Made by a program: the position numbers and the translations under genes
Notes under the pieces: generated by a model
The model's input: only the letters and a program-made list of their open reading frames with translations
Told to the model about the DNA's origin: nothing
Databases searched by the model: none
Shown: positions 17,192 to 25,906 of the stretch, in pieces
How positions within the stretch are numbered: position 1 is the first letter of the stretch
How the letters are laid out: the number at the start of each line of letters is the position of its first letter
Assembly: GCF_907177275.1 (NCBI RefSeq)
Contig: NZ_CAJSLV010000114.1
Coordinates: forward strand, 124,001 to 188,000
Direction: 5' to 3'
DNA length: 64,000 nt
Source of the DNA: Actinacidiphila cocklensis
GTDB lineage: Bacteria; Actinomycetota; Actinomycetes; Streptomycetales; Streptomycetaceae

Positions 17192-18450
17192 TTCGTCGAG
17201 CCGATCTTCTTGTCCCACAGGTCGAACGCGGTGACCTGGGCGGTGGCGGGCAGCGAGTTCTTGATGGGGTTGCCGCTGATCCAGCCGTCGAACTCCGGGT
17301 CGCCGTAGGTCGCGATGGCCTGCCGGGAGGCGGCCGGGGCCTGGCTGAGGCTGACACCCTTGACCGCGGGGCCGGGGTAGAAGTAGCCCTGGTCGTAGGT
17401 GACGGCCTGCTGCTCGGGGGTGAGCATGAAGGCGATCAGCCGCAGTGCGGCGATCAGCTCGTCGTTCGAGACGCCCTTCGGGATGATGCCGAACTGCGCG
17501 TCGCTGACCCAGGTGAGGTTGTCGAACTTGGCGACCTTCATGGACTTCGGCACGGTGCCCAGCACGCGCGGGTTGATGTACCAGCCGGTGGTGCTGGCGA
17601 GCATGTGGACGGTGCCCTGCGCCAGGTTGGTCATGGTCGCGGACGTCTTGGTCGGGTAGTTGGCCGCGTGCTTGTTCAGCTCCGTCAGGTAGGCCCACGT
17701 CTTGGACCAGCCGTTGACCGGGTCGCCCGGGTCGGAGTCGCCGAGCAGGTACGGCAGGCCCATGAGGAAGGTGCGGCCGGGGCCGGAGTTGCGCGGCTGG
17801 GCGTACTGGAACTTCCCCGGGTTGGCCTTGGCCCAGTCCAGCAGCGCGTCGGTGGTGGTGGGCGGGGTGGCGACCTTGGCCGGGTCGTACTCCAGCAGCG
17901 GCCCCGAGGGGTACCAGACCAGCTCCACGGCCTGGTCCTGGGCGAGCGCGGCCATGGACGCGGCGGGCGCCTGGTAGCCGGCCATCAGCCCGGGCAGGAA
18001 GGCGTCGTAGTACGGCTTGAGGTCGTACCACAGGCCCTTCTGGATACCCGCGGACAGCCCGTCGGTGCCGCTCAGCACCAGCTGGATCTGCACGTTCCCC
18101 GCCTGCTGCTGCGCCTGCACCTTCGGGGCGAGCTCGGGCGCGGTGCCGGTGGAGGTGGTGACCCTGGAGACGATCTCGGGGTGCTTGGCCTTGAAGGCGT
18201 CGATGATCGGCTGGGTGAGGGCGAGGTTTCCCGCGACGTCCAGGATGTTCAGCGTGACCGGCTTGGACGGTGCGGTGGCCAGGGTGCTCGGCGCCGCCTT
18301 GTCGGGGGTGTCGCTGCTGGGTGCGCCGCACGCGGCGAGCACGGGGCCGGCGGCAGCGGCGGAGGCGAGGGTGCCGAGTACCCGGCGGCGGGACGGGTTC
18401 CCCCGGGTGCCGCGGGCTGTTCCGGTGGGGGAGCTGCTGCTGTGGGACAT
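17188..18450 (-). CDS. ABC transporter substrate-binding lipoprotein (Tat-type signal)
   Basis: A 420-aa extracellular solute-binding protein (family 1-like). The signal has twin arginines (SRRRVLGTLASAAAAG) followed by lipobox LAAC, with the lipidated Cys near residue 41, so it is probably a Tat-exported lipoprotein. The mature part has two alpha/beta lobes with tryptophans in likely ligand loops (LWYDLKPYYDAFLPG, VELVWYPSGPLLEYDP). It leads the importer operon 77 bp downstream of the GntR regulator. The ligand is unknown; the overall pattern resembles polyamine or phosphonate binding proteins. Confidence 0.88.
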   Translation of the reverse strand: MSHSSSSPTGTARGTRGNPSRRRVLGTLASAAAAGPVLAACGAPSSDTPDKAAPSTLATAPSKPVTLNILDVAGNLALTQPIIDAFKAKHPEIVSRVTTSTGTAPELAPKVQAQQQAGNVQIQLVLSGTDGLSAGIQKGLWYDLKPYYDAFLPGLMAGYQAPAASMAALAQDQAVELVWYPSGPLLEYDPAKVATPPTTTDALLDWAKANPGKFQYAQPRNSGPGRTFLMGLPYLLGDSDPGDPVNGWSKTWAYLTELNKHAANYPTKTSATMTNLAQGTVHMLASTTGWYINPRVLGTVPKSMKVAKFDNLTWVSDAQFGIIPKGVSNDELIAALRLIAFMLTPEQQAVTYDQGYFYPGPAVKGVSLSQAPAASRQAIATYGDPEFDGWISGNPIKNSLPATAQVTAFDLWDKKIGSTK

Positions 18451-18527
18451 GGCTGATGGTGCCCTTCGGTCGCAGGAAGTGAACGTGGGGCGTACGGGTG
18501 CGGAGCCGACCGCTCGTCAGGAGGTGC

Positions 18528-19193
18528 TCAGGCCTCGTCCTCGGGGAAGTTGCGCGCCACGAAGGACGCGATGTGCCGGTGCATCAGGTCCCTGACCAGC
18601 TCGGCGTCCCCGGCCTCCGCGGCCTGCAGGATCGCGCGGTGCTCGGCCGCCTCCAGTTCCCAGGAGGGCTGCCGGGACCAGGCCGCGCTGGACAGCAGCG
18701 CGGTCTGGTCGCGCAGGTCGTCCAGCGACTTCACCAGCAGGGGGTTGCCGCAGCCCGAGTACAGCGCCCGGTGGAAGGCCCGGTTGGCCAGCGACCGCTC
18801 GGCGGTGTCCGCCGCCCGGTCGGCTCTCTCCAGGGCCTCCCGCGCGTCCTGCCCGATCCGTTCCGACGTGGCGCTGCGGGCGGCCGCGGCGGGTTCGAGC
18901 AGCAGGCGCATGTCGTACACGCAGCGCGCGTGGGCCTGGTCGACCTCGCGCACCGCGGCGCCCTTGTACGCGCTCGTGGTCACCAGCCCCGAGGCCGCCA
19001 GGGTCTTCAGGGCCTCGCGCACCGGGGTCTTGGAGACGTGCAGCCGCTCCGCGAGATCCGCCTCGACCAGGGCCTGACCGGGCTTCAGCTCCCCGGTCAG
19101 GATCGCGTGCTTGAGGGAATCGAGAACCGCCTCGGAACGGGAGGGCGGGACGCCGGGGTGGGGTCCGCCGCTGTGGGCGAGAGTGTCGGGCAC
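18528..19193 (-). CDS. GntR family regulator, FadR/FCD subfamily
   Basis: A 221-aa repressor-type regulator. A GTG start at 19193 follows GGGAG. The winged helix covers about 15-88 (SEAVLDSLKHAILTGELKPGQALVEADLAERLHVSKTPVREALKTLAASGLV). The FCD ligand domain covers about 95-215, with metal-ligand-like residues Asp and His in the helical bundle (YDMRLLLEPAAAA, NRAFHRALY, AEHRAILQAAEAGD). It lies directly upstream of the importer and probably governs the operon and itself, responding to the transported solute or a product. Confidence 0.92.
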   Translation of the reverse strand: MPDTLAHSGGPHPGVPPSRSEAVLDSLKHAILTGELKPGQALVEADLAERLHVSKTPVREALKTLAASGLVTTSAYKGAAVREVDQAHARCVYDMRLLLEPAAAARSATSERIGQDAREALERADRAADTAERSLANRAFHRALYSGCGNPLLVKSLDDLRDQTALLSSAAWSRQPSWELEAAEHRAILQAAEAGDAELVRDLMHRHIASFVARNFPEDEA

Positions 19194-19226
19194 GGTGTGC
19201 TGCTCCCAGGGCCGAACCAGTCATGC

Positions 19227-19289
19227 CAGATGATGCATGGCATCTGATATATGATGTGCGACCGTAGGCGCCCGGGAGTTGACGGTCAA
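19227..19289 (-). promoter_or_regulatory. Promoter and operator of the GntR/ABC operon
   Basis: On the minus strand TTGACC (19284-19289) and TACGGT (19261-19266) are 17 bases apart. The start point would fall near 19254. Two dyads cover it: CATC-N2-ATAT-N2-GATG at 19241-19256 and CAGATG-N8-CATCTG at 19227-19246. Their AT content stands out locally. The placement fits autorepression by the GntR/FCD protein. Confidence 0.6.
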
Positions 19290-19307
19290 GAGGTTGCGCA
19301 GCGGTTC

Positions 19308-19491
19308 GCCTGGGGCGGGTCCGCAAGGTCCCGTCGTCCGCCCGAGGGGCGGGGCCGACGGTGTCTGGCGCGTGCGATCGCAAGGCGAAGGGTCGTCCTC
19401 GTAGTGGGCCTATTCGACGAGCCCGACAACGCTGGGAGCGCGCGCGCCAGGCGCTGTCGGCCAGACGGGACCTTGCGGACCCGCCCTAGGC
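19308..19491 (+). ncRNA. Candidate structured RNA: 184-nt near-perfect inverted repeat
   Basis: Outer arms of 28 nt (19308-19335 with 19464-19491) and inner arms of 24 nt (19353-19376 with 19439-19462) pair end to end. Every one of the five departures from Watson-Crick pairing is G-U in a plus-strand transcript. The apex carries another helix (19390-19397 with 19416-19424, one bulged G). A small hairpin CCGCCC/GGGCGG (19338-19352) sits on the left side. The right arm includes the stop codon of the HD gene. It may be a plus-strand RNA, a giant terminator for the HD gene, or a mobile palindromic element; no promoter on the plus strand was recognised. Confidence 0.45.
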
Positions 19492-20082
19492 CGGGGCGTC
19501 CAGCGGGTTGCCGGCCATCCTGGCGGCCAGGCCGGAGCGCATCGCAGTGGCCGCGGAGCTGGTGGGTTTGCGCGCGGCCTGGGCCTCGAAGCAGGCCAGG
19601 AACCGCTCGCCGAGGTCCAGCCGGGGGTAGCGCTCCAGCACCTCGGCCCGGAAGTCCGCGGGGTAGTCGTCCGCGTCCTTGCCGGTGATCTCGGTGGCGG
19701 TGGCGCGGGACAGCAGGTGTCCCTCGGGGTCCGCGGCCGCGTCCACCTGCGGCCACATGTGGCGGACGATCACCTCCGCCAGGCGCCCGCGCCGCTGCGC
19801 GCCCCACCCGGCGCCGGCGGCGAAGACCTGCGCCACATGGCCGCCGGCCTCCTCGAACGCCACGGTGTGGCTGTCGAAGGCCGGTACGAGCCCCATGTCG
19901 TGGAACAGCGCGGCGACGTAGAGCAGTTCCGGGTCGAAGGGGATGCCGTCCGCCGCGCCGCGGGCGGCCGCCCAGAGGTAGGCGCGCAGCGAGTGGTTGA
20001 CCATCGCGGGGGACTGGTAGGCGGTGACCACCTCCAGGGCGGCGGCCGATGTCGCACTGTCGGGCACGGTGATGGCTTGCAT
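19486..20082 (-). CDS. HD-domain metal-dependent hydrolase (cyanamide-hydratase-like)
   Basis: A 198-aa cytosolic protein with an HD fold. Metal-ligand candidates are His in MVNHSLRAY, the HD pair in AALFHDMGLVPAF and later His residues in GGHVAQVF and VIVRHMWP. The NHSLR-x-Y opening and the FHD-x-GL block match the HD proteins annotated as cyanamide-hydratase-like. It lies upstream of the GntR/ABC importer on the same strand, so it may process the imported solute, but the 292-bp gap with its own promoter makes it a separate transcription unit. The substrate is not known. Confidence 0.82.
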   Translation of the reverse strand: MQAITVPDSATSAAALEVVTAYQSPAMVNHSLRAYLWAAARGAADGIPFDPELLYVAALFHDMGLVPAFDSHTVAFEEAGGHVAQVFAAGAGWGAQRRGRLAEVIVRHMWPQVDAAADPEGHLLSRATATEITGKDADDYPADFRAEVLERYPRLDLGERFLACFEAQAARKPTSSAATAMRSGLAARMAGNPLDAPA

Positions 20083-20338
20083 GTGATTCCTCTACGGGCT
20101 GAGCGGCGGTGTCCGGGCACACCGATGCCCGTACGGCTCGGCAGGGCACGCGATGCGTCGCGATCTCGACCGTATGCTCAGGCCCGTCCATCCGCGTGGG
20201 CCATTTCGGGGGCAAGGCGATGAGCCATTTCCGCATCGGCGGTGAGGCGGCCGCCGATCCGGTGCAGGATCACTCCTGTAGGGCGGAAGCGGCCCGGCAG
20301 GGGCCGCTCCCGCGCGGACCAGGGGAGGGGTGGCGGGG
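20083..20338. promoter_or_regulatory. Divergent promoter region, HD gene and cholesterol oxidase gene
   Basis: A -10-like TATGCT lies at 20173. It is followed by AAGGCG and an ATG at 20220 that opens a short frame (MSHFRIGGEAAADPV), which would run antisense-free into the oxidase gene in another frame. That short frame is not convincing as a gene; it may be a leader peptide. GCCATTTC occurs twice 25 bp apart (20206 and 20225). Confidence 0.3.
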
Positions 20339-22171
20339 ATGGCGCACGATTCTTCCGACCAGGGCGGCGGTCTGTCGCGCCGCAGGCTGCTGGCGTCGTC
20401 GGCCGCGGCGGGCGGCGCGGTCTGGCTGCTGCGCGGGCTGGCCCGGCCCGGCAGCGCCGAGGCGGCCTCGGGACCGCCGCCCGGCTTCCCGGCCGGGCTC
20501 GACGTCTACCAGCGCGTCTACGAGAACTGGGCCGGCGAGATCCGCACCGACCAGCTGTGGACCTGCGCGCCGCGCAGCCCGCAGGAGGTGCTCGACGTCG
20601 TCAACTGGGCGTACGGGGCCGGCTGGACGGTACGCGCGCAGGGGCATCGGCACGGCTGGGCACCCCTGACGGTGGCCGGCGGCACACCCGCCGCGGCCCA
20701 GGTCGTCCTGCTGGACACCACCGCCCACCTCACCGCGATGTCGCTGGAGCAGCAGGCAGCCGACGGGTCCGCCGCGGTCCGGGTCCAGGCCGGCGCCTCG
20801 CTGGAGGCGCTGCTCGCGTACGCCGGCGCCGGCGGATACGGGGTCACCGCGGCGCCCGCACCCGGCGACCTCTCGGTCGGCGGCGCGCTCGCCATCGGCG
20901 CGCACGGCACGGCCGTGCCCGCGGCCGGCGAGAGCCCCTCACCCGGCCACGGCTACGGCTCGCTGAGCAACCTGGTCACCGAGCTGACCGCGGTCGTCTG
21001 GGACGGCGGCGCCGGACGCTACGTCCTGCGGACCGTCGGCCGGGCCGAACCCGACTGCGCCGCGCTCCTGACCCACCTCGGCCGCTCCCTGGTCACCGAG
21101 GCCGTCCTGCGGGTCGGCGCCGACGGCAACCTGCGCTGCCGGTCCTTCCTGGACATCCCCGCCACCGAGCTGTTCGCCGCCCCCGGCGCGCCGGCCGGCA
21201 CGCGGACCCTGGCCGGGTTCGTGGACGGCACCGGCCGGGCGGAGGCGATCTGGTTCGCCTTCACCGACAAGCCCTGGCTGAAGACCTGGAGCGTCACCCC
21301 GAACCGGCCGCTCGCCGCCCGCGCGGTCGCCGAGCCGTACAACTACCCCTTCTCCGACTCCCTCCCCGAGCCGCTGGCACGGCTCGCCGGGAGCCTGGTC
21401 TCCGGGGCCTGGGCGAGCGCACCGCTCTTCGGGCAGGTCCAGTACCTGCTGGCCAAGGTCGCGCTGACCGGCGACATCACCGACGTCCTGCTCTCCGGGA
21501 CGCTCGTGCAGGACGTGCTGACCGGCGACGTCCTCACCCACCTGCTCGCGGACGGCCTGCGCTCCGACCTGTGGGGCGCCTCCCGCAACCTGCTGGAGTA
21601 CGTGCGGCCCACCACTCTGCGCGAGACCGCCAACGGCTACGCCGTCCTCACCCGCCGCGCCGATCTGCAGTGGGTGGTCAGCGCGTTCGCCGACTTCTAC
21701 CGCACGCTGCTCGCTCAGTACGCGGCACGCGGCGAGTACCCGGTCAACGGCCAGGTCGAGATCCGGGTGACCGGCCTGGAGGACCCGGCCGTGTGCGGCG
21801 TCCCCGGCGCGCGGCCCCCGCTGCTGTCCGCGCTGCGGCCGCGTCCCGACCGGCCCGACGTCGACACCGCCGTGTGGATCGACATCCTCTCCCTGCCGGC
21901 CACCCCCGCCCTGCACCGCTTCTACCGCGACGTCGAGCAGTTCCTGCTGGGCCTGGACGGTGACCGGGCGACGGTCCGCGTCGAGTGGTCCAAGGGCTGG
22001 GCCTACACCCCCACCGCCGCGTGGTCCGACCCGGACGTCCTGACCGGCGCCATCCCCGCGAGCCACCGCGCCGGCGGCGGCCCCGGCTGGGACGAGGCGG
22101 TCGCGGTCCTCGACCGCCTCGACCCCCACCGGGTGCTGTCCAGCCCCTTCCTGGACGCCCTGCTGCGCTGA
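20339..22171 (+). CDS. Tat-exported FAD oxidase, type-II cholesterol oxidase family
   Basis: A 610-aa secreted flavoenzyme. The ATG at 20339 (MAHDSSDQ) is eight bases after AGGGGAGGGG. A Tat signal (SRRRLLASSAAAGGAVWLL) is followed by a PCMH-type FAD domain (about 60-245) with QGHRHGWAPL, where a histidine may carry covalent FAD, and GDLSVGGALAIGAHGTA. The cholesterol-oxidase substrate-binding domain (about 250-600) follows. Type-II enzymes oxidise 3-beta-hydroxysterols with O2, yielding a 3-keto-4-ene product and H2O2. No sterol-catabolic genes are nearby, so it may act in competition or on other alcohols. It is convergent with the NACHT gene, 18 bp apart. Confidence 0.85.
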   Translation: MAHDSSDQGGGLSRRRLLASSAAAGGAVWLLRGLARPGSAEAASGPPPGFPAGLDVYQRVYENWAGEIRTDQLWTCAPRSPQEVLDVVNWAYGAGWTVRAQGHRHGWAPLTVAGGTPAAAQVVLLDTTAHLTAMSLEQQAADGSAAVRVQAGASLEALLAYAGAGGYGVTAAPAPGDLSVGGALAIGAHGTAVPAAGESPSPGHGYGSLSNLVTELTAVVWDGGAGRYVLRTVGRAEPDCAALLTHLGRSLVTEAVLRVGADGNLRCRSFLDIPATELFAAPGAPAGTRTLAGFVDGTGRAEAIWFAFTDKPWLKTWSVTPNRPLAARAVAEPYNYPFSDSLPEPLARLAGSLVSGAWASAPLFGQVQYLLAKVALTGDITDVLLSGTLVQDVLTGDVLTHLLADGLRSDLWGASRNLLEYVRPTTLRETANGYAVLTRRADLQWVVSAFADFYRTLLAQYAARGEYPVNGQVEIRVTGLEDPAVCGVPGARPPLLSALRPRPDRPDVDTAVWIDILSLPATPALHRFYRDVEQFLLGLDGDRATVRVEWSKGWAYTPTAAWSDPDVLTGAIPASHRAGGGPGWDEAVAVLDRLDPHRVLSSPFLDALLR

Positions 22172-22189
22172 GCCGGGCGGCTGCGCGGG

Positions 22190-25100
22190 TCAGGCGCTGC
22201 CCTGGCCGACCATGAGGTAGGAGTCGAAGTTCACGTTCACCGAGCGGGCGTCCTTGAGCTCGTCGATCACGTCCAGCGGCAGCCAGTCGGTGATGCCGTC
22301 GAAGCTGACGCGGCGCAGGGCCGGCAGGGAGAGCAGCGGGGCGATGTTCGTCAGCGCCGAGCAGCGTTCCAGGACGACCTCCTCCAGGTGCATCAGGCCG
22401 GTCAGCGGGGCGAGGTCCTGCACGGCGCTGCCGCTCAGGTCCAGGCGCCGCAGGTCGCGCATGCCGCTGACGCTGTCGATGCGGGTGAGCGAGCGGCAGT
22501 TCTCCAGCGTGAGCCGGCGTATCCCGTGCAGGGGCTCCACGGCCGTCAGGGACGTCAGGTCGTCCACCTTGTTCGCGCTGAGCAGCGTGAGGACGCCGCA
22601 ACTCGCCACGCTCCGCACGTCGGCGAGGGTGGGCCTGCCGTTGAGGGTGACCTCGCGCAGGCGGCTGTCTGCGGCGTCGGGGAGGACCACCGGGCTCGGC
22701 CGGTCCGCGGCCAGCGTCAGGTTCAGCCGGCGCAGGCTGCGCAGTTCGGTGAGCGCGGCGGCGTCGTGCAGCCCGCCGGAGGGGTTCAGCCGCAGGGTCC
22801 GCAGGTCGCCGAGGTGCCGCAGCGCGTCCAGGTCGTGCAGCCGGCCGCCGGAGACCTGGAGGTTGCGCAGCTCCTCCAGCGGCCGGAGCCAGGACCAGTC
22901 GTCGAACTCCACCTGGTCCAGGAGCAGGTTCTGCAGATTGCGCAGCGGCGCAAGGAACGCCCCGTCGGTCATGTGCCGGCACTGCAGGGCGAACAGCTGC
23001 CGCAGGCCTGTCAGCGCCGACAGCGGGGTGAAGTCCCGCAGCAGCCCGCCCGACAGGAAGCCCAGGCTCACCAGGGTCTGGAGGGCCTCGATACCGTCCA
23101 GGCGGTGCAGTTCGAGCGCGGTGCAGTCCAGCTCCTCGATGCTGCGCAGGCCCTTCCAGGACGCCAGGTCCGGGTGCCCCGATCCGGCACTGCCGCCGAA
23201 GACGAGGCGGCGGACGGTGTGGAGCCGGCCGACGGCCGCCAGCTTGGCCGCCGAGTCGACGCGCACGGTCGCGCCGCCGAAGTCGACCATGCTGAGCACG
23301 CGCTGGGCGTAGTCCGTCGGGTCGAAGCGGTCCCACACCTCGGTGAGGACCTCCCGCGCCCAGGCCGGCGTCGTGTGCTGACCCGTCAGCTCCTCGGCGT
23401 ACTTCCCTATCAGGTCCATGGCCTCGGGTGTGCCGATGTGCGCGGCGGCGACGATGCAGGCGTCCGCCCACGCCGGGTCGTGGGTGTGCCCGGCGAGCCA
23501 GCCCAGGACGTGGTCCCCGTTGCGGGAGCGGACGAGCTTGGCGGCCTCGTCGCGGTCGCGGGGCGGGAAGATCTCGGCGAGATGCGTCCTGACCGGCTCG
23601 ACGATCGCCAGCTCGACCTTGGCGGTGCTCACGCACTCGGCGATCAGCAATTGCAGCTCCCGGCGCTGGTCGGGGGCGCTGTCGGCCTCCGCCATCAGGC
23701 TCCGCACGAGGGCGCTGGCGTCGCGCCGGTTGCACTTGGCCGCGGCGAACGCCGCGATCCGCCACCAGATCGGATCGCCGTTGCGCAGCTGCGGCACGAT
23801 GTCCTGCGCCTCCCCGCGATCCGCGTAGTCGCAGGCGGCCAGGTACTCCTGGAAGGTGCGGTGGGCGAACTGCACCTCGTTGCCGCCGACGTGCTGCAGC
23901 ACCGCGCTGCGCTGGGCGACGTACCGGAGCGCGTGGTCGACCGTGGTGCGCGAGCCGACGAAGCCGCTGATCAGGTCGGTGAGCAGCTCGTGGACGGTCA
24001 CGTCGCCCCGGTCGTGCTCCCGCAGCTCGTCCCACGCCTTCGCGGACGGCGGGGAGAACGCGGTGAGCGGGCGCAGCCGGATGGTGGTCAGCGCGTTGTC
24101 GGCCATGTACCGCGCGATGGCCTGCAGGTAGGCGCGCTTGTCGGACAGGTCGATCTGGTCGGCCATCGGCACCTGCCGCTGGATCTCCCGCGCGTTCGTC
24201 AGGGCGTTGATCACCTGCTCGTACAGATGCGCCCGGCTCCTGGGCTCCACGGTCTCGTTGACGGCGTAGAAGGCGCACAGCATCGCACACAGCAGCGGAG
24301 TCTCGGCCAGGTCCCGCACCAGCGGGCGGCTGGCGATGTGCTCCAGGAGGCGGTTCCTGCGCTGGGCGTACCGCTTCTTGCGGTTGCCGGGAACCGACGA
24401 CAGCAGCGGCAGGTACCAGCGGTGGACGAAGCTCTGGATCGCCGGCAGCCCCATGGCGTCCAGCTCCAGGTGGTCGAAGTCGTGCCGGTCGAACCAGGAG
24501 GTGTCCAGGCCCTCAGGGCGCGAGGTGACGATGAACTTGGCGTCCGGGTACTGCGTGATCAGCGAGTTGATCCACTCGTTCACGTCCTGCCGGTGCCGGT
24601 GCGGCAGCGGCGGCAGCTCGTCGAAGCCGTCGAGGATCACCAGCGCCCGGCCCTGTTCGAGCCGCTCGTGCAGCCAGCCTTCCGGGAGCTTCCCCAGCCG
24701 CCGGGTGGCGACCCGGGCCAGGTCGGCGACGTCGAGGCTGCGCGGCTTGCCGTCGCTGAAGATGTAGCGCAGCTGGATGACGAAGGGCAGCAGGTCCTGC
24801 CAGCGCCGCAGCGCCTCGGGGAAGTTGCTGCGGGCGGCGCCGAGCGCCAGCCACTGGGTCACGGTCGTCTTGCCGGAGCCGGCGGCGCCGGTGAGCAGCA
24901 CGCGGTAGGGGCGCGGGTGGTCCGCGGCCTGCGCCGGGTGGGTGACGATCCGGCGGCCGTGGCGGTCCCGGCGTATCCGGCACGCGTCGGCGATCATCGT
25001 GTCCACGTTGGCGCGTGACGTGCCGTCCGCGTGGCGGGCGTCGCGGGTCGAGGACTGCAGCGTGATGTAGCCGACGTCGACCGGCTGCCGGCGCAGGATC

Positions 25101-25783
25101 TCCGGGATGTCGATGCCGAAGAGCTCCATGGTGTCGTACGCCTCGATCACGGCGGTGGCGTACCGGCTCTCGAAGGTGCTGACCTCGTCGGTGACGTCCT
25201 TGTGGGCGGTGGGGATGCGGACCGCCTCGACGCCCTCGGCCAGGCCCCGTTCGACGGCCTGGATGAGCATGCCGGGCGGCAGCTGGCCCGCCTCGCGCAC
25301 CACCGTGGTCAGATGGCTGACGAGCGACCGGATGTACTGGGCGGCGTGCCCCAGCAGGACGCGGCCGTAGCGGTGGAACTCCTCTTCCGCGTCCGCCTTG
25401 CCCCAGGACTTGACCGCCTCGCGCCGCAGCAGCAGCTCCACGCTCTCCCCGCGGGGTCCCAGCGACGCCATCCCGCGCTGCGTCAGGCGCAGGCCGTCCA
25501 GGGCGCTGATGATTCCGGCGATCACCCGGTCCTTCTGCTCTGCCGGGACCGCCTCGTGCCGGTTGCTGTCGAACGCCTCCAGAGCGCCGCCCAGTTGGTC
25601 CTTCGCCGCCTCGACGGCCCGGGACAGGGAGCGCCGGTCGCGCAGGCCGGTGTCGGGGCGGACCAGTGCGGCCGTGATGGCCTGCGGGCTGCTGAGCACC
25701 TGCTCCTCCGGGCGGTCGAGCACCACCCGGAAAGACGCCCCCACCAGGGCCAGTGCCAGGGAATCGAAACCGTCTGCTGACAT
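22190..25783 (-). CDS. NACHT-domain NTPase with leucine-rich repeats (bacterial NLR-like)
   Basis: A 1197-aa predicted immune-type STAND ATPase. The ATG at 25783 follows GAGGAG. The N-terminal helical region (about 1-240) looks like a NACHT N-terminal helical domain. NACHT spans about 290-620: Walker A GAAGSGKTTVTQ (299-310), Walker B LVILDGFDELPP (381-392) and arginine motif VTSRPEG. A winged-helix/helical segment (about 620-850) contains VQFAHRTFQEYLAACDYA, typical after NACHT. About 13 leucine-rich repeats follow (about 855-1180, units such as LRRLDLSGSAVQDLAPLTGL). LRRs usually sense, NACHT oligomerises. No effector domain of its own is visible, consistent with acting through the neighbouring caspase. 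Confidence 0.92.
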   Translation of the reverse strand: MSADGFDSLALALVGASFRVVLDRPEEQVLSSPQAITAALVRPDTGLRDRRSLSRAVEAAKDQLGGALEAFDSNRHEAVPAEQKDRVIAGIISALDGLRLTQRGMASLGPRGESVELLLRREAVKSWGKADAEEEFHRYGRVLLGHAAQYIRSLVSHLTTVVREAGQLPPGMLIQAVERGLAEGVEAVRIPTAHKDVTDEVSTFESRYATAVIEAYDTMELFGIDIPEILRRQPVDVGYITLQSSTRDARHADGTSRANVDTMIADACRIRRDRHGRRIVTHPAQAADHPRPYRVLLTGAAGSGKTTVTQWLALGAARSNFPEALRRWQDLLPFVIQLRYIFSDGKPRSLDVADLARVATRRLGKLPEGWLHERLEQGRALVILDGFDELPPLPHRHRQDVNEWINSLITQYPDAKFIVTSRPEGLDTSWFDRHDFDHLELDAMGLPAIQSFVHRWYLPLLSSVPGNRKKRYAQRRNRLLEHIASRPLVRDLAETPLLCAMLCAFYAVNETVEPRSRAHLYEQVINALTNAREIQRQVPMADQIDLSDKRAYLQAIARYMADNALTTIRLRPLTAFSPPSAKAWDELREHDRGDVTVHELLTDLISGFVGSRTTVDHALRYVAQRSAVLQHVGGNEVQFAHRTFQEYLAACDYADRGEAQDIVPQLRNGDPIWWRIAAFAAAKCNRRDASALVRSLMAEADSAPDQRRELQLLIAECVSTAKVELAIVEPVRTHLAEIFPPRDRDEAAKLVRSRNGDHVLGWLAGHTHDPAWADACIVAAAHIGTPEAMDLIGKYAEELTGQHTTPAWAREVLTEVWDRFDPTDYAQRVLSMVDFGGATVRVDSAAKLAAVGRLHTVRRLVFGGSAGSGHPDLASWKGLRSIEELDCTALELHRLDGIEALQTLVSLGFLSGGLLRDFTPLSALTGLRQLFALQCRHMTDGAFLAPLRNLQNLLLDQVEFDDWSWLRPLEELRNLQVSGGRLHDLDALRHLGDLRTLRLNPSGGLHDAAALTELRSLRRLNLTLAADRPSPVVLPDAADSRLREVTLNGRPTLADVRSVASCGVLTLLSANKVDDLTSLTAVEPLHGIRRLTLENCRSLTRIDSVSGMRDLRRLDLSGSAVQDLAPLTGLMHLEEVVLERCSALTNIAPLLSLPALRRVSFDGITDWLPLDVIDELKDARSVNVNFDSYLMVGQGSA

Positions 25784-25906
25784 CTGCCTGCTCCTCGGCG
25801 CATTCGGACCGGTCTTGCCCGGTCCACCCCCTATGCGGCTCTCTGTTCCCTACCCGCTGTGCGCGTGCGCCTACCGTGCCGTCAGGTGCGGCAGCCCCGC
25901 GGCGCC
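25784..25906 (-). promoter_or_regulatory. Gap between caspase-Cpn60 and NACHT genes
   Basis: This 123-bp gap separates two same-strand genes. It contains a 7-bp hairpin GGACCGG/CCGGTCC (25806-25825) followed on the minus strand by no T-run, so it is a weak terminator at best and may be part of the NACHT leader. A convincing internal promoter was not identified. Co-transcription with the caspase is therefore possible but unproven. Confidence 0.35.

Noticed and set aside
20220-20340. Short frame MSHFRIGGEAAADPV before the cholesterol oxidase gene
   Set aside because: Weak ribosome site and it runs into the oxidase gene in another frame with shadow-like composition.
22388-25018. Long plus-strand frame opposite the NACHT-LRR gene
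   Set aside because: No domains and shadow-like composition; the minus strand has Walker motifs and regular LRRs.
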